Shown piece by piece: positions 38,732 through 46,785 of a DNA stretch of 64,000 nucleotides (its first letter is position 1; the number at the start of each line of letters is the position of its first letter). A program made the translations under genes and the position numbers. The stretch comes from JAJFJD01 sp965228695 (GTDB taxonomy: Bacteria; Pseudomonadota; Alphaproteobacteria; UBA8366): the NCBI GenBank assembly GCA_965228695.1, contig CBDDIB010000002.1, forward strand, positions 1,116,001 to 1,180,000, read 5' to 3'. The notes beneath the pieces are model-generated. The model made no database searches. It was not told the DNA's origin and saw nothing but the letters and a program-made list of their open reading frames with translations.

Positions 38732-39772
38732 ATGACGGACGAATCGGAAAGCGAGGTGATCGAGATCGGCGAGCTCGATCCCGTGCAATGGAACGAATAT
38801 GCAATCGATCGGGGGTGGAGCGACGGCCTTCCCTTGATGATGCCGACCGAGAGTGCGGTCGACCGATTTGTCGAGACCTGCCGGGGCGACAACGAACCTT
38901 TTCCGCCCATGACGCCGCGCCTGGTTGTTCCGACGGTTCGAGCTATCGCGGCGAATGCGGTCATGGCGGGATGCAGGCCCGAATATCTTCCGGCCGTCGT
39001 GGCGGCCGTGCGGGGCGTCCTTCAGCCGGAATACAATCTGCACGGAACGCTGGCGACGACGCATTCCTGCGCGCCGACAATTGTCGTCAGCGGGCCGTTG
39101 CGCACGACACTGGAAATAAATTGCGGCAGCAACTGTTTTGGCCAGGGGGCACGGGCCAATGCAACGATCGGCCGCGCCCTGCAACTGGCGCTGATGAACA
39201 TCGGCGGCGGAACGCCGGGCGAGATGGACCGGGCGGCGCAGGGATCGCCGGCAAAATACAGCTTCTGTTTCGGGGAGAACGAGGAAGAAAGCCCGTGGGA
39301 ACCCTATCACGTGCGCCGGGGGTTCGAGGCCACGGACAGTGTCGTCACGACGTTTGCCTGCGAACCGCCGCATAACATCAACGATCACGCCAGTACGTCC
39401 GGTGAAGGTATCTTGACGACGATCGCGGGGACGATTTCGCAAACCGGCGTGAATGTCATCCGGGGAACCTGTCCGTATATCATCGCTCTGGGGCCGGAAC
39501 ACGCGCAGACGATTCATCGGGACGGCTGGTCGATCCCCGATATCCAGGAGAAGCTGTACGAAGATTCCAAGATCCACTATTCCCGTGTGGCGGAAGAACA
39601 AGTGCCCTATGCCGAGAGCCGGGGCAACAAGCTCGTGAACGATCATTTTTATCTGACCGCGTCACCTGAAAGAATCCAGGTTCTGGTCGCCGGCGGCCCC
39701 GGCAAGCATTCCGCCTTCATCCCGACGTTCAGTACGACCGAGGAATGCTCCGTCCGGGTCTCGAACCTTTGA
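38732..39772 (+). CDS. Uncharacterised conserved protein (GWSDGLP/UGSC-associated type)
   Basis: This 346-residue soluble protein begins with a short acidic stretch and GWSDGLPLMMPTESAVDRF. It continues with TVRAIAANAVMAGCRPEYLP, HGTLATTHSCAPTIVVSGPL, INCGSNCFGQGARANATIGR and KYSFCFGENEEESPWEP. Cysteines at about 81, 113, 131, 135 and 179 lie in or near conserved blocks and may bind metal or act in catalysis. I recall this type as a widespread family encoded near UGSC (seleno)proteins, with no proven reaction. No UGSC gene is visible here. It follows the TauD gene and probably shares its transcript. Confidence 0.55.
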   Translation: MTDESESEVIEIGELDPVQWNEYAIDRGWSDGLPLMMPTESAVDRFVETCRGDNEPFPPMTPRLVVPTVRAIAANAVMAGCRPEYLPAVVAAVRGVLQPEYNLHGTLATTHSCAPTIVVSGPLRTTLEINCGSNCFGQGARANATIGRALQLALMNIGGGTPGEMDRAAQGSPAKYSFCFGENEEESPWEPYHVRRGFEATDSVVTTFACEPPHNINDHASTSGEGILTTIAGTISQTGVNVIRGTCPYIIALGPEHAQTIHRDGWSIPDIQEKLYEDSKIHYSRVAEEQVPYAESRGNKLVNDHFYLTASPERIQVLVAGGPGKHSAFIPTFSTTEECSVRVSNL

Positions 39773-39840
39773 TCGCATGATTAACCGTTGGCTGGATCTT
39801 GGCCCCGCATCGGGAGCGGCGGAATGCGCCGGGCATCCGG

Positions 39841-40332
39841 TCAGCCGCCACTCTCCGAGTGCAGCTCGAATTCGCCCATGATTTCCAGCACGGCGCCGCG
39901 CGGCAATCCAGCGATGCCCACTGCCGCCCGCGCGTGCTGACCGAACTTCGGCCCCCACAATTCGAAGAACAAGTCCGATGCGCCGTCCATCACCACCATG
40001 TGGCGATCGAAATCCGGCGCGCCGTTCACCATGCCGTAAAGCCGGATCACGCGTTTGACGCGATCTAGGTCCCCCACCGTTTCCTTGATCGAGGCCAGCA
40101 TGCACAAGGCGGCGGATTTTGCGCAGAGGTAGGCTTCCTCCTCCGTGACATCGGCGCCGACCTTGCCGTATTGCTTGATGCCGAGCGGCATCGCCTGCCT
40201 GCCGGTGCCGTGACCGGAGAGGAACAGGATGTTTCCCACCTGCACGCCGGACCGGCGATTGGGCTTGGGATAGGGATGCGTGGCCGGAACTTCCAGGCCC
40301 ATTTCATTCAGTTTGGCTTCGATCACACTCAT
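39841..40332 (-). CDS. RidA family protein
   Basis: This 163-residue protein belongs to the Rid (YjgF) superfamily. It shows GNILFLSGHGT, AYLCAKSAALCMLASIKETV, VKRVIRLYGMVN and the trimer-site Arg in HARAAVGIAGLPRGAVLEI. The conserved Arg that binds the carboxylate of enamine/imine intermediates is present. Length is somewhat longer than RidA (about 128), as in several Rid2-Rid7 groups. It may deaminate a reactive imine or act on an unknown ligand. It converges on the uncharacterised conserved gene across 68 bp. Confidence 0.88.
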   Translation of the reverse strand: MSVIEAKLNEMGLEVPATHPYPKPNRRSGVQVGNILFLSGHGTGRQAMPLGIKQYGKVGADVTEEEAYLCAKSAALCMLASIKETVGDLDRVKRVIRLYGMVNGAPDFDRHMVVMDGASDLFFELWGPKFGQHARAAVGIAGLPRGAVLEIMGEFELHSESGG

Positions 40333-40442
40333 GATGGTTTCGCCCCCTCGGCATGATGGATGGGATTCTCGTGAGACGCCTGCCTATTGTCTGCCGGATG
40401 ACGGGAATGGTCTAATCCGTTCCCGGCAAACCGCCGTTCCGG

Positions 40443-41810
40443 TTATTGCCGGCCGCCGCTGGGTTCGGGCGTCGATGGGTTGAGTTTTTCCTTGGCGGCC
40501 TTGTGGCGCTTGTTCAATTCGCAAAGCTCGGTTTCCGCCGCCGCGATCTTTTGCCGAAGTTGGGCCAGTCGTGCCCGCGCCTTGGGTTCCGCGGCGACGC
40601 GCGCCCAGGCTTCCAGACAGACAGTTCGATCGGTTAGCGGAGGGGGTGTTTGCACCGCCGGCGGCGCGGGGATCGCTTCCAGCGCGGCCTTGCGCCGGCG
40701 CAGGGCGTCCTCGACCGATTTCAGCTTTGCTTGTTGGGCGCGGCGCTTGGTCTGCAGCGCGTCGACTTCCTGGCGCAGCCGCACCGCCTGCGATTTTCCT
40801 TCGTCGACCTGCCGTTCCGCCAAGTCCCGTTGAATCTTCAACGCCTCGATCTCGGAGGTCAGGGTGCGGGCCGTCCGCGCCGAGGCGTCTTCCCGTCGGG
40901 CAACCTTTTCCGACATCCTCGCCAGTTCGGCCCGCCGGGTTTCGAGCGTGGTTTCGAGCGCCGTGAGTGTTTTGGTCACGCGGAGGAGTTCGGCTCTGGC
41001 CGCTTCGATGCGCTTGGCCGCCGCGGCTTCCTGCCGGGTCAGTGCCTCCAACTCTTTGCGGAGCGACTCTCGGGTCTCGGCCAATGCCGCTGCCTCTCGG
41101 GCGGCAGCGTCGCGCGTCGTCTCCAGACGGGCGCTTTCCCGGTCCGCTTGATCGCCGAGCGCCGCGAGAGCCTTGCGCTTATCTGCGATCTCCGTCGACA
41201 CGGCCGTCAGTTCGGCCTGCCGCGCGCCGAGCGTGGTTTCGAGGGCGCCGAGCCTCTGATTGATCCGGATTACGTCCGCCGCGGCCGCTTTGGCCCGTTT
41301 GGCGGCTTCGGTCTTTTTCGCCGTCAGGCTCTCCAGTTCTTGGCGGAGCGACTCCCGGGTCTTGATCAATGCCGCCTTCTTTTCCGCGGCGGCCGCGCTC
41401 ATCGATTCCAGATGCGTCTTTTTCTTATCGATTTGTTGTTCCAGCGCGGCGAGCGTGCGCCGGGCCATTTCGGCTTCGGCCGCGGCCGCTTGAGCGGATG
41501 CGCGAGCGCGGTCGCGGCGTTTGTGTAATTCCGCTATATCAGTCGATAGCGCGGCGCGCGTATCGGTTAGGCCCGCCCGTTGAGCAAGCCGGGCTTCGAG
41601 CGCCCGAACGGACTCCCGCAGCGTGCGGTTTTCTCGCTCCAGTGCGTCGGCTTTTCGCGTCAGGGCCAGCCGTTCTTTCTCCCAGGCCGAGAGCGGGGCA
41701 GACCGGTCCGATCGTTGGTATGCGACGACGCCGGCGACCGCCACCCCGACGATCAGCAGAATGAGCGCTGCTTCCGTCCAGAAGGGGGCGATTGATTTCT
41801 TCATCTTCAT
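40443..41810 (-). CDS. Coiled-coil membrane-anchored protein with internal repeats
   Basis: This 455-residue protein has a short cytoplasmic N-terminus, one membrane helix (AALILLIVGVAVAGVVAY) and then almost continuous coiled coil (about 40-370). The coiled coil contains three related units of about 66 residues, starting near residues 84, 151 and 246 (TRAALSTDIAELHKR, TRESLRQELESLTAK, TRESLRKELEALTRQ). A Pro-rich linker (about 385-395) and a second short coil with two Cys end the protein. It has no enzyme motif. Start ATG 41810 has AAGG 5 bp upstream. Such proteins often act as spacers or scaffolds in the envelope; the role is unknown. Confidence 0.7.
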   Translation of the reverse strand: MKMKKSIAPFWTEAALILLIVGVAVAGVVAYQRSDRSAPLSAWEKERLALTRKADALERENRTLRESVRALEARLAQRAGLTDTRAALSTDIAELHKRRDRARASAQAAAAEAEMARRTLAALEQQIDKKKTHLESMSAAAAEKKAALIKTRESLRQELESLTAKKTEAAKRAKAAAADVIRINQRLGALETTLGARQAELTAVSTEIADKRKALAALGDQADRESARLETTRDAAAREAAALAETRESLRKELEALTRQEAAAAKRIEAARAELLRVTKTLTALETTLETRRAELARMSEKVARREDASARTARTLTSEIEALKIQRDLAERQVDEGKSQAVRLRQEVDALQTKRRAQQAKLKSVEDALRRRKAALEAIPAPPAVQTPPPLTDRTVCLEAWARVAAEPKARARLAQLRQKIAAAETELCELNKRHKAAKEKLNPSTPEPSGGRQ

Positions 41811-42371
41811 CAATGCCTTGGTCGACTATCGACGCGTCGTTCGATTTTTTCGCAAGGCCTCGTTCGAACCGCTTATGTCTGCCGGTCGCAATACCGATGC
41901 CGGCCCCTTGCTTCCATGGTGGGGCGGCAGGGATGCGGTCGTGTGCCGGTCTTCCGGCCCCGCGGTCGCGAAACTGAAACGCTGTCGCGCAAGACCGCTT
42001 GCTAAAAAACATGGTCCTGCGGCAGCAAGATGGCAAACGATAGTATGGAAAATGCGGACTAATCCGCCTATGCGGACAAGCGAGAGGAGACTAGCCCGCG
42101 AGTCCGGCGAAGCGTCCCACCCGCCGCTGACGAGCGAACGCCGGATCGCAAACGCCGCCTGCCGGGGGACGCGCCATTGCGCACCGTTGCCGCACGGGTC
42201 TAGGGTATTTGCCGGTACGGGCTGCCGGAGGCATTGCCTTCGCACTTCTCGCGGCCGCTTCTGATGTTTCCCATGCGTCCCACCCGCGACTTTGTTTCCA
42301 CGCAGAATGACCGACAACCCGGGCAGGGCCGCACAAATCCGATCGACACACCGCAACGAGCAGGCTGAGAC
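41811..42371. other. 561-bp region without a supported gene
   Basis: This gap lies between the divergent coiled-coil and M14 peptidase genes. Open frames here are Arg/Pro-rich and look like noise. It holds a 13-bp direct repeat GCGTCCCACCCGC at 42112-42124 and 42275-42287 and a small inverted repeat GCGGA-CTAA-TCCGC at 42054-42067. No clear promoter was seen. Confidence 0.5.
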
Positions 42372-44876
42372 ATGACACAGGAGGCGAGTATCCCAAGTCC
42401 GCGGGATCACCTGGGATTCGACGTGGGAGAGGACCGCAAGCTGGCGGATTGGCCGGAGATCGTCGCGTATTTCGAAGTGCTCGCGAAATCCTCGGACCGG
42501 GTGCAGCTTTCTGAATTGGGAAAATCGACCGAGGGCGTCCCGCTGATCATGGCGGTCATCTCCGCGCCGGAAACGATCGCGTCGCTCGACCGTTATCGCG
42601 ACATCCAGGCGAAGCTGGCGGACCCGCGGACGATCGCCGACGGCGACGAGGCGGAAAGCCTGATCGCGGCCGGCAAGACGGTCGTTCTGGTCACCTGCTC
42701 CATCCACGCCACCGAGGTGGGGGCGACCCAGATGTCGATGCGTGTGGGGCACCGGCTCGCCACCAGCGACGACGCGGCGGTACGCGGGATTCTCGACAAC
42801 GTCATTTTCCTGCTCGTGCCCTGCCTGAACCCCGACGGGCTGACGATGGTCAAGGAGTGGTACGACAGCACGCTCGGCACCTGTTACGAAGGGGTCAATC
42901 CGCCCTTCCTCTACAACACCTATACCGGCCACGATAACAACCGCGACTGGTTCATGTTCACCCAGGCCGAGACCCGGCTGGCGGTCGAGCACTGCCACAA
43001 CGCCTGGCATCCGCATATCGTGTTCGACATGCATCAGACGCGGCAGGACGGCATGCGGTTGATCCTGCCGCCGTTTATCGACCCGATCGACCCGAACGTG
43101 CACCCGATCCTGCAGGCCAACATCGCCATGATGGGCTCGGCGATGGCCGCCGAACTCACGGCGCAGGGCAAGGCCGGTGTCGGCATCAACGTGACCTACG
43201 ACATCTACAGCCCGAGCCGCGCCTACCAGCATTATCACGGCGGCGTCCGCATCCTGTCCGAAGCGGCCAGCGTCCGGATCGCGACGCCGGTCGACTTCGA
43301 GGTGAGCGACCTGACGACGGCGCGCGGCGCGGACCCGTTCCAGCGCGTGTGGAACCATCCCAGGCCTTGGCAGGGTGGGCGCTGGACCCTGCGGGACATC
43401 GTCGATTACGACGATGCCGCCGTCATGGCGTGCCTCGGCAATGCCGCACGTTACCGCGAAATGTGGCTGCGGAGTTTCCATGCCATCGGCGTGGATGCGG
43501 TGGCCGAACAACAGGGCCCCGCCGCCTATCTGGTGCCGCAGTCGCAACGGGACCCGGTGACGGCGGCGGAACTGCTGGAGATACTCGACTTCGCCGCGGT
43601 GGAGGTGGAGGCGGCGACCGCGAAATTCACCGCCGACGGCGTAACCTATCCGGCGGGAACCCGGATCATCCGGCTGGCGCAACCCTATGGCGCCTTCGCC
43701 AAGACGATGCTGGGGAACGATCCGTATCCCGAACTGACGCATTACGAGGGCGGGCCGCCGGTGCAGCCCTATGACAACACGGCCCACAGTCTTCCCCTGC
43801 AAATGGGCGTATCGGTGGTCGAGGTGCAGGATCCGTTCGACGCCAAGACGAAACCGGCGACGGGCCGCTTCCGGCCGAAGGGCAAGGTGGCGGCGCGCGG
43901 GAAGGGAAAGGCCGCCGCCTATATTCTCGGCTGCGAGACGAACGCCGCGTATAAGGCGGTGTTCCGGTTGCTGGCGGACAAGGTGGCCGTTTCGCGCACG
44001 ACCGAAGCGCTGGACATCGGCGGTGAGCGGTTCGCGCCGGGCGCCTTCATCGTCAAGGGCGGCGGGAAGCGGGACGCGTTGGTCGCAAAGATCGCAAAGG
44101 CGGAATCGATCGCGGTCGCATCCGTCGCCACCGCCCCGAAAGGACAATTATCGAAACTGACCGCCCCCAGGGTGGGGCTCTACAAGAGCTACGTGCCGAC
44201 CGCCGAGGAAGGGTGGGCGCGCTTCGTCTTCGATGAGTATGGATTGCCGTATGAAACGCTGGTCGATCGCGATGTCCGGCAAGGCGATCTTAAAGACCGG
44301 TTCGATGTGATCCTGCTGCCGCATCAAAATCCGGTGGAAATCCACGAAGGGCAGAGTGCGAAAGAGTACCCGGCCGACCGCGCGGGCGGTCTGGGGGACG
44401 CGGGCGCGAAGGCGCTGCGGGCCTTTGTCGAAGCGGGCGGTACGCTCGTCGCGTGGGACGGTGCCGCGCAATATGCGACGCGGCATCTCGACCTGCGCGT
44501 GCGCGATGCGCTCGACGGCGTCCCGGTGTCCGATTTCTATGCGCGCGGCAGCATGCTTCGGGTCTTGTTGGACACGCATCATCCCATCGCCTATGGCATG
44601 CCGGAACGCGGCGTCGTCTTGTTCTCCGGCCAGAATGCACCTGCATTCGACGTGACGACGGGCGATGCCGTCGCGGTCTACCCGCCGCACGACCCGCTGC
44701 TGAGCGGCTGGCTGATGGGGCATGAGAAATTGGCCGACAAGGCAGCGCTCGTCTGCGTTCCGGTCGGCGCCGGCAGCGTCGTGCTGATGGGATTTCGGGT
44801 CCATTTCCGGGCCCAGGCGCGGGGGACCTACAAGCTGCTGTTCAACGCCATCCTGAACGGCGCGGCGTCGGGGTAA
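42372..44876 (+). CDS. M14 family zinc carboxypeptidase-like protein
   Basis: This 834-residue protein has an M14 peptidase domain in its first ~330 residues. Zinc ligands are His112 and Glu115 in SIHATEVGATQ and His221 in IVFDMHQTRQD; NNRDWFMF and LNPDGL are also characteristic. The remaining ~500 residues form further domains resembling the C-terminal region of large M14 peptidases, ending in a glutamine-amidotransferase-like part (FVEAGGTLVAWDGAAQYA, about 675-692). No signal peptide is visible, so it may be cytoplasmic. Its substrate is unknown. It stands alone; the stress-protein gene converges on it. Confidence 0.85.
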   Translation: MTQEASIPSPRDHLGFDVGEDRKLADWPEIVAYFEVLAKSSDRVQLSELGKSTEGVPLIMAVISAPETIASLDRYRDIQAKLADPRTIADGDEAESLIAAGKTVVLVTCSIHATEVGATQMSMRVGHRLATSDDAAVRGILDNVIFLLVPCLNPDGLTMVKEWYDSTLGTCYEGVNPPFLYNTYTGHDNNRDWFMFTQAETRLAVEHCHNAWHPHIVFDMHQTRQDGMRLILPPFIDPIDPNVHPILQANIAMMGSAMAAELTAQGKAGVGINVTYDIYSPSRAYQHYHGGVRILSEAASVRIATPVDFEVSDLTTARGADPFQRVWNHPRPWQGGRWTLRDIVDYDDAAVMACLGNAARYREMWLRSFHAIGVDAVAEQQGPAAYLVPQSQRDPVTAAELLEILDFAAVEVEAATAKFTADGVTYPAGTRIIRLAQPYGAFAKTMLGNDPYPELTHYEGGPPVQPYDNTAHSLPLQMGVSVVEVQDPFDAKTKPATGRFRPKGKVAARGKGKAAAYILGCETNAAYKAVFRLLADKVAVSRTTEALDIGGERFAPGAFIVKGGGKRDALVAKIAKAESIAVASVATAPKGQLSKLTAPRVGLYKSYVPTAEEGWARFVFDEYGLPYETLVDRDVRQGDLKDRFDVILLPHQNPVEIHEGQSAKEYPADRAGGLGDAGAKALRAFVEAGGTLVAWDGAAQYATRHLDLRVRDALDGVPVSDFYARGSMLRVLLDTHHPIAYGMPERGVVLFSGQNAPAFDVTTGDAVAVYPPHDPLLSGWLMGHEKLADKAALVCVPVGAGSVVLMGFRVHFRAQARGTYKLLFNAILNGAASG

Positions 44877-44897
44877 TCCGCGGGGGCGGGGCGGCGT

Positions 44898-45746
44898 TTA
44901 GAACGCCTTCACCGCCAACACGTCGCAGGGCGGCGCCCGCAGCAGGTCTTCGGCGACGCTGCCGAGGAAGGCGTGGGCGATGCCCGTCCGGCCGTGCGTC
45001 CCCATGACCACGAGGTCGGGCTTCAGCCGGCGCGCTTGACCGAAGATCACCTCCCGCACCGTGCCCTGTTTCATGATCCGTTCGAATCCGGCCGCCTTGT
45101 CGTCCAGGCTGGCGAGGAATGTGCTCATTTCCTCGTCCATCATGTTCTCGAACTCGACTTCGTGTAGTTGCGCGACCTGACGCTTGGTGTCGTGGCCGTA
45201 GAGAAACCCTTCGAAGGGCACGCCGAAGGCGTGAACGAGATGGAACTCGCCGCTCGGCACGAACCGGACCGCGAACTCGACGGCGCGCCTGGAGTAAACC
45301 GAGAAGTCGACCCCCACGATGACCCTCTGGTAGGGCTGGATCACCCGGTCCTTGGCCAACAACACGGGGACTCCGCCGGCGCGGATAATCCGCTCGGCGG
45401 TGGTGCCGCGGAACCGGTCCTTGAAAGCGTCTTCGCGATGCATGCCGAGGATGACCATCTCGGCCTCGACCTTTTCCGACATGTCCAGAATATCGGCATG
45501 GGCCCGGCCGCTGACGACTTCGATCGAAATTCGGTCCCGGTTGCCGGCCGCCAGTTTATCGACATGTTCGTCGATCGCCCGTTTTGCCGCGTCTTCCTGC
45601 GCATCGGCCATCGTGGCGGGCAACTCGTCGTCGATGACATGCATGATGGTCAGGGAGGCGTCGTGATCCTGGGCCAGCATCACGGCGCGCTCGAGGGCCC
45701 GATCGGACCGGGCGGAGAGATCCGTGGCCATCAAGAATTTCTTCAT
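44898..45746 (-). CDS. Universal stress protein, tandem UspA domains
   Basis: This 282-residue protein has two UspA domains. Domain 1 (about 1-135) starts MKKFLMATDLSARSDRALERA; domain 2 (about 142-282) starts RVIVGVDFSVYSRRAVEFAV. Domain 2 keeps an ATP-binding-like GTHGRTG...GSVAEDLL motif, while domain 1 is degenerate at that site (GMHREDAFKDRFRG). Tandem Usps act in stress survival or energy sensing in the cytoplasm. It is monocistronic, followed by a convergent M14 peptidase and preceded by IclR 159 bp away. Confidence 0.93.
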   Translation of the reverse strand: MKKFLMATDLSARSDRALERAVMLAQDHDASLTIMHVIDDELPATMADAQEDAAKRAIDEHVDKLAAGNRDRISIEVVSGRAHADILDMSEKVEAEMVILGMHREDAFKDRFRGTTAERIIRAGGVPVLLAKDRVIQPYQRVIVGVDFSVYSRRAVEFAVRFVPSGEFHLVHAFGVPFEGFLYGHDTKRQVAQLHEVEFENMMDEEMSTFLASLDDKAAGFERIMKQGTVREVIFGQARRLKPDLVVMGTHGRTGIAHAFLGSVAEDLLRAPPCDVLAVKAF

Positions 45747-45905
45747 CTGTGCAGCTTCCTTTCCAGCCGGTTGGGCTTCCGGTTGATACGAAACGGTAGA
45801 CCTGTGTAACCGTCGTCCTGACGATCCACATTGATCCTGATCAGACCCATTTCAACCATGGCGAACGGGATTTTCTTGCGCTTAACGGCGATGGCTCATC
45901 GCTGG

Positions 45906-46589
45906 TTATGCGGCGGCGGGCAGCAAGTCGGCCAATGCGGTGCGTGTCTCCACCAACCGTTTCAGCGCCAATTTGCGTTTCTTATCGCTGAAGCGGTCGG
46001 CAAGCCCCGAAACGACCATAGCGCCGGCCAGCGTCCCGGACATTGTGGTGACCGGGACCGCCACCGACGCGGTGAATGGGTCCCGCCCAACGGCGGCGTA
46101 ATAGCCGTCTTTCCGTATCCGGTCGTAAACGGCGCCTTTGGCGCCGCCCTGCGCGAGCAGCACATTGCCCACGACGCCGTCCTTCAACGGCAGACGGGCG
46201 CCTTCCTCGACCACGTGCCGGATCGCATGCTTCGAATCCTCCCGGAACAGGCAAACGCGCATGCCGCCCTCGCGGACGTAGAAGGACGCGCTCTCGCCGG
46301 TTTCGTCGCGCAGTTGCTTCAGCAGCGGCCGAATCGTCTCCGACAGACTGAATTGCGTCCGCAATACCTGCGCGAGCTGCTCGACCTGGGAGCCGATGAA
46401 ATAGCGGCCCTGTGTATCCCGCCGCAGATAGCTGCGTCCTTCCAGCGTGGCGCAGAGCCGGACGACGGTGCTCATGTTGATGCCGGTCGCCGTGGAAATC
46501 TGCGTGACCGACAGGCCATCGTCCTGTCCCAGGAAGAGATCCAGGATGTCGAGAGCCTTGGTCACCGTTCCCGAGATTCGCGACGCCAT
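45906..46589 (-). CDS. IclR family transcriptional regulator
   Basis: This 227-residue regulator has an N-terminal winged helix (SVTQISTATGINMSTVVRLC then ATLEGRSYLRRD) and a C-terminal ligand-binding domain (about 80-225) with SFYVREGGMRVCLFRED and FTASVAVPV. IclR proteins often regulate a neighbouring divergent catabolic operon in response to a pathway acid. Here the divergent gene is an acyl-CoA carboxyltransferase, and the intergenic region contains two good inverted repeats. Ligand unknown. Confidence 0.92.
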   Translation of the reverse strand: MASRISGTVTKALDILDLFLGQDDGLSVTQISTATGINMSTVVRLCATLEGRSYLRRDTQGRYFIGSQVEQLAQVLRTQFSLSETIRPLLKQLRDETGESASFYVREGGMRVCLFREDSKHAIRHVVEEGARLPLKDGVVGNVLLAQGGAKGAVYDRIRKDGYYAAVGRDPFTASVAVPVTTMSGTLAGAMVVSGLADRFSDKKRKLALKRLVETRTALADLLPAAA

Positions 46590-46653
46590 GCGAGCAATCC
46601 TCTATCGTGTCCTGCGCGGTTTTCGCGCGGCCGGCAGCCTTACCGCCGTCCGG

Positions 46654-46670
46654 TTGACAGCGTTTGTCAA
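46654..46670. promoter_or_regulatory. Inverted repeat overlapping the -35 of the carboxyltransferase promoter
   Basis: TTGACA-GCGTT-TGTCAA is a perfect 6-bp inverted repeat with a 5-bp spacer. Its right arm overlaps the TTGTCA -35 element of the plus-strand promoter. This is a candidate operator for the adjacent IclR regulator. Confidence 0.5.
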
Positions 46671-46692
46671 ACCTCTTAGACAATGCCATAAT
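46664..46692 (+). promoter_or_regulatory. Promoter of the acyl-CoA carboxyltransferase gene
   Basis: TTGTCA (46664-46669) and CATAAT (46687-46692) are separated by 17 bp, each matching the sigma-70 consensus in 5 of 6 bases. A leader of about 90 nt precedes the gene at 46786. It lies between two palindromes. Confidence 0.55.
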
Positions 46693-46701
46693 TCACTGCT
46701 A

Positions 46702-46718
46702 ATTGCCAATATGGCAAT
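46702..46718. promoter_or_regulatory. Second inverted repeat downstream of the promoter
   Basis: ATTGCCA-ATA-TGGCAAT has perfect 7-bp arms and a 3-bp spacer. It sits about 10 bp beyond the -10 element, where a bound repressor would block initiation. It may be a second regulator site. Confidence 0.5.
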
Positions 46719-46785
46719 ATAGAGATTTCGATTTCAATAGACTTCACGTCCTCAGAGACGCGAGCGCACCCGGGGAGTACATGCC

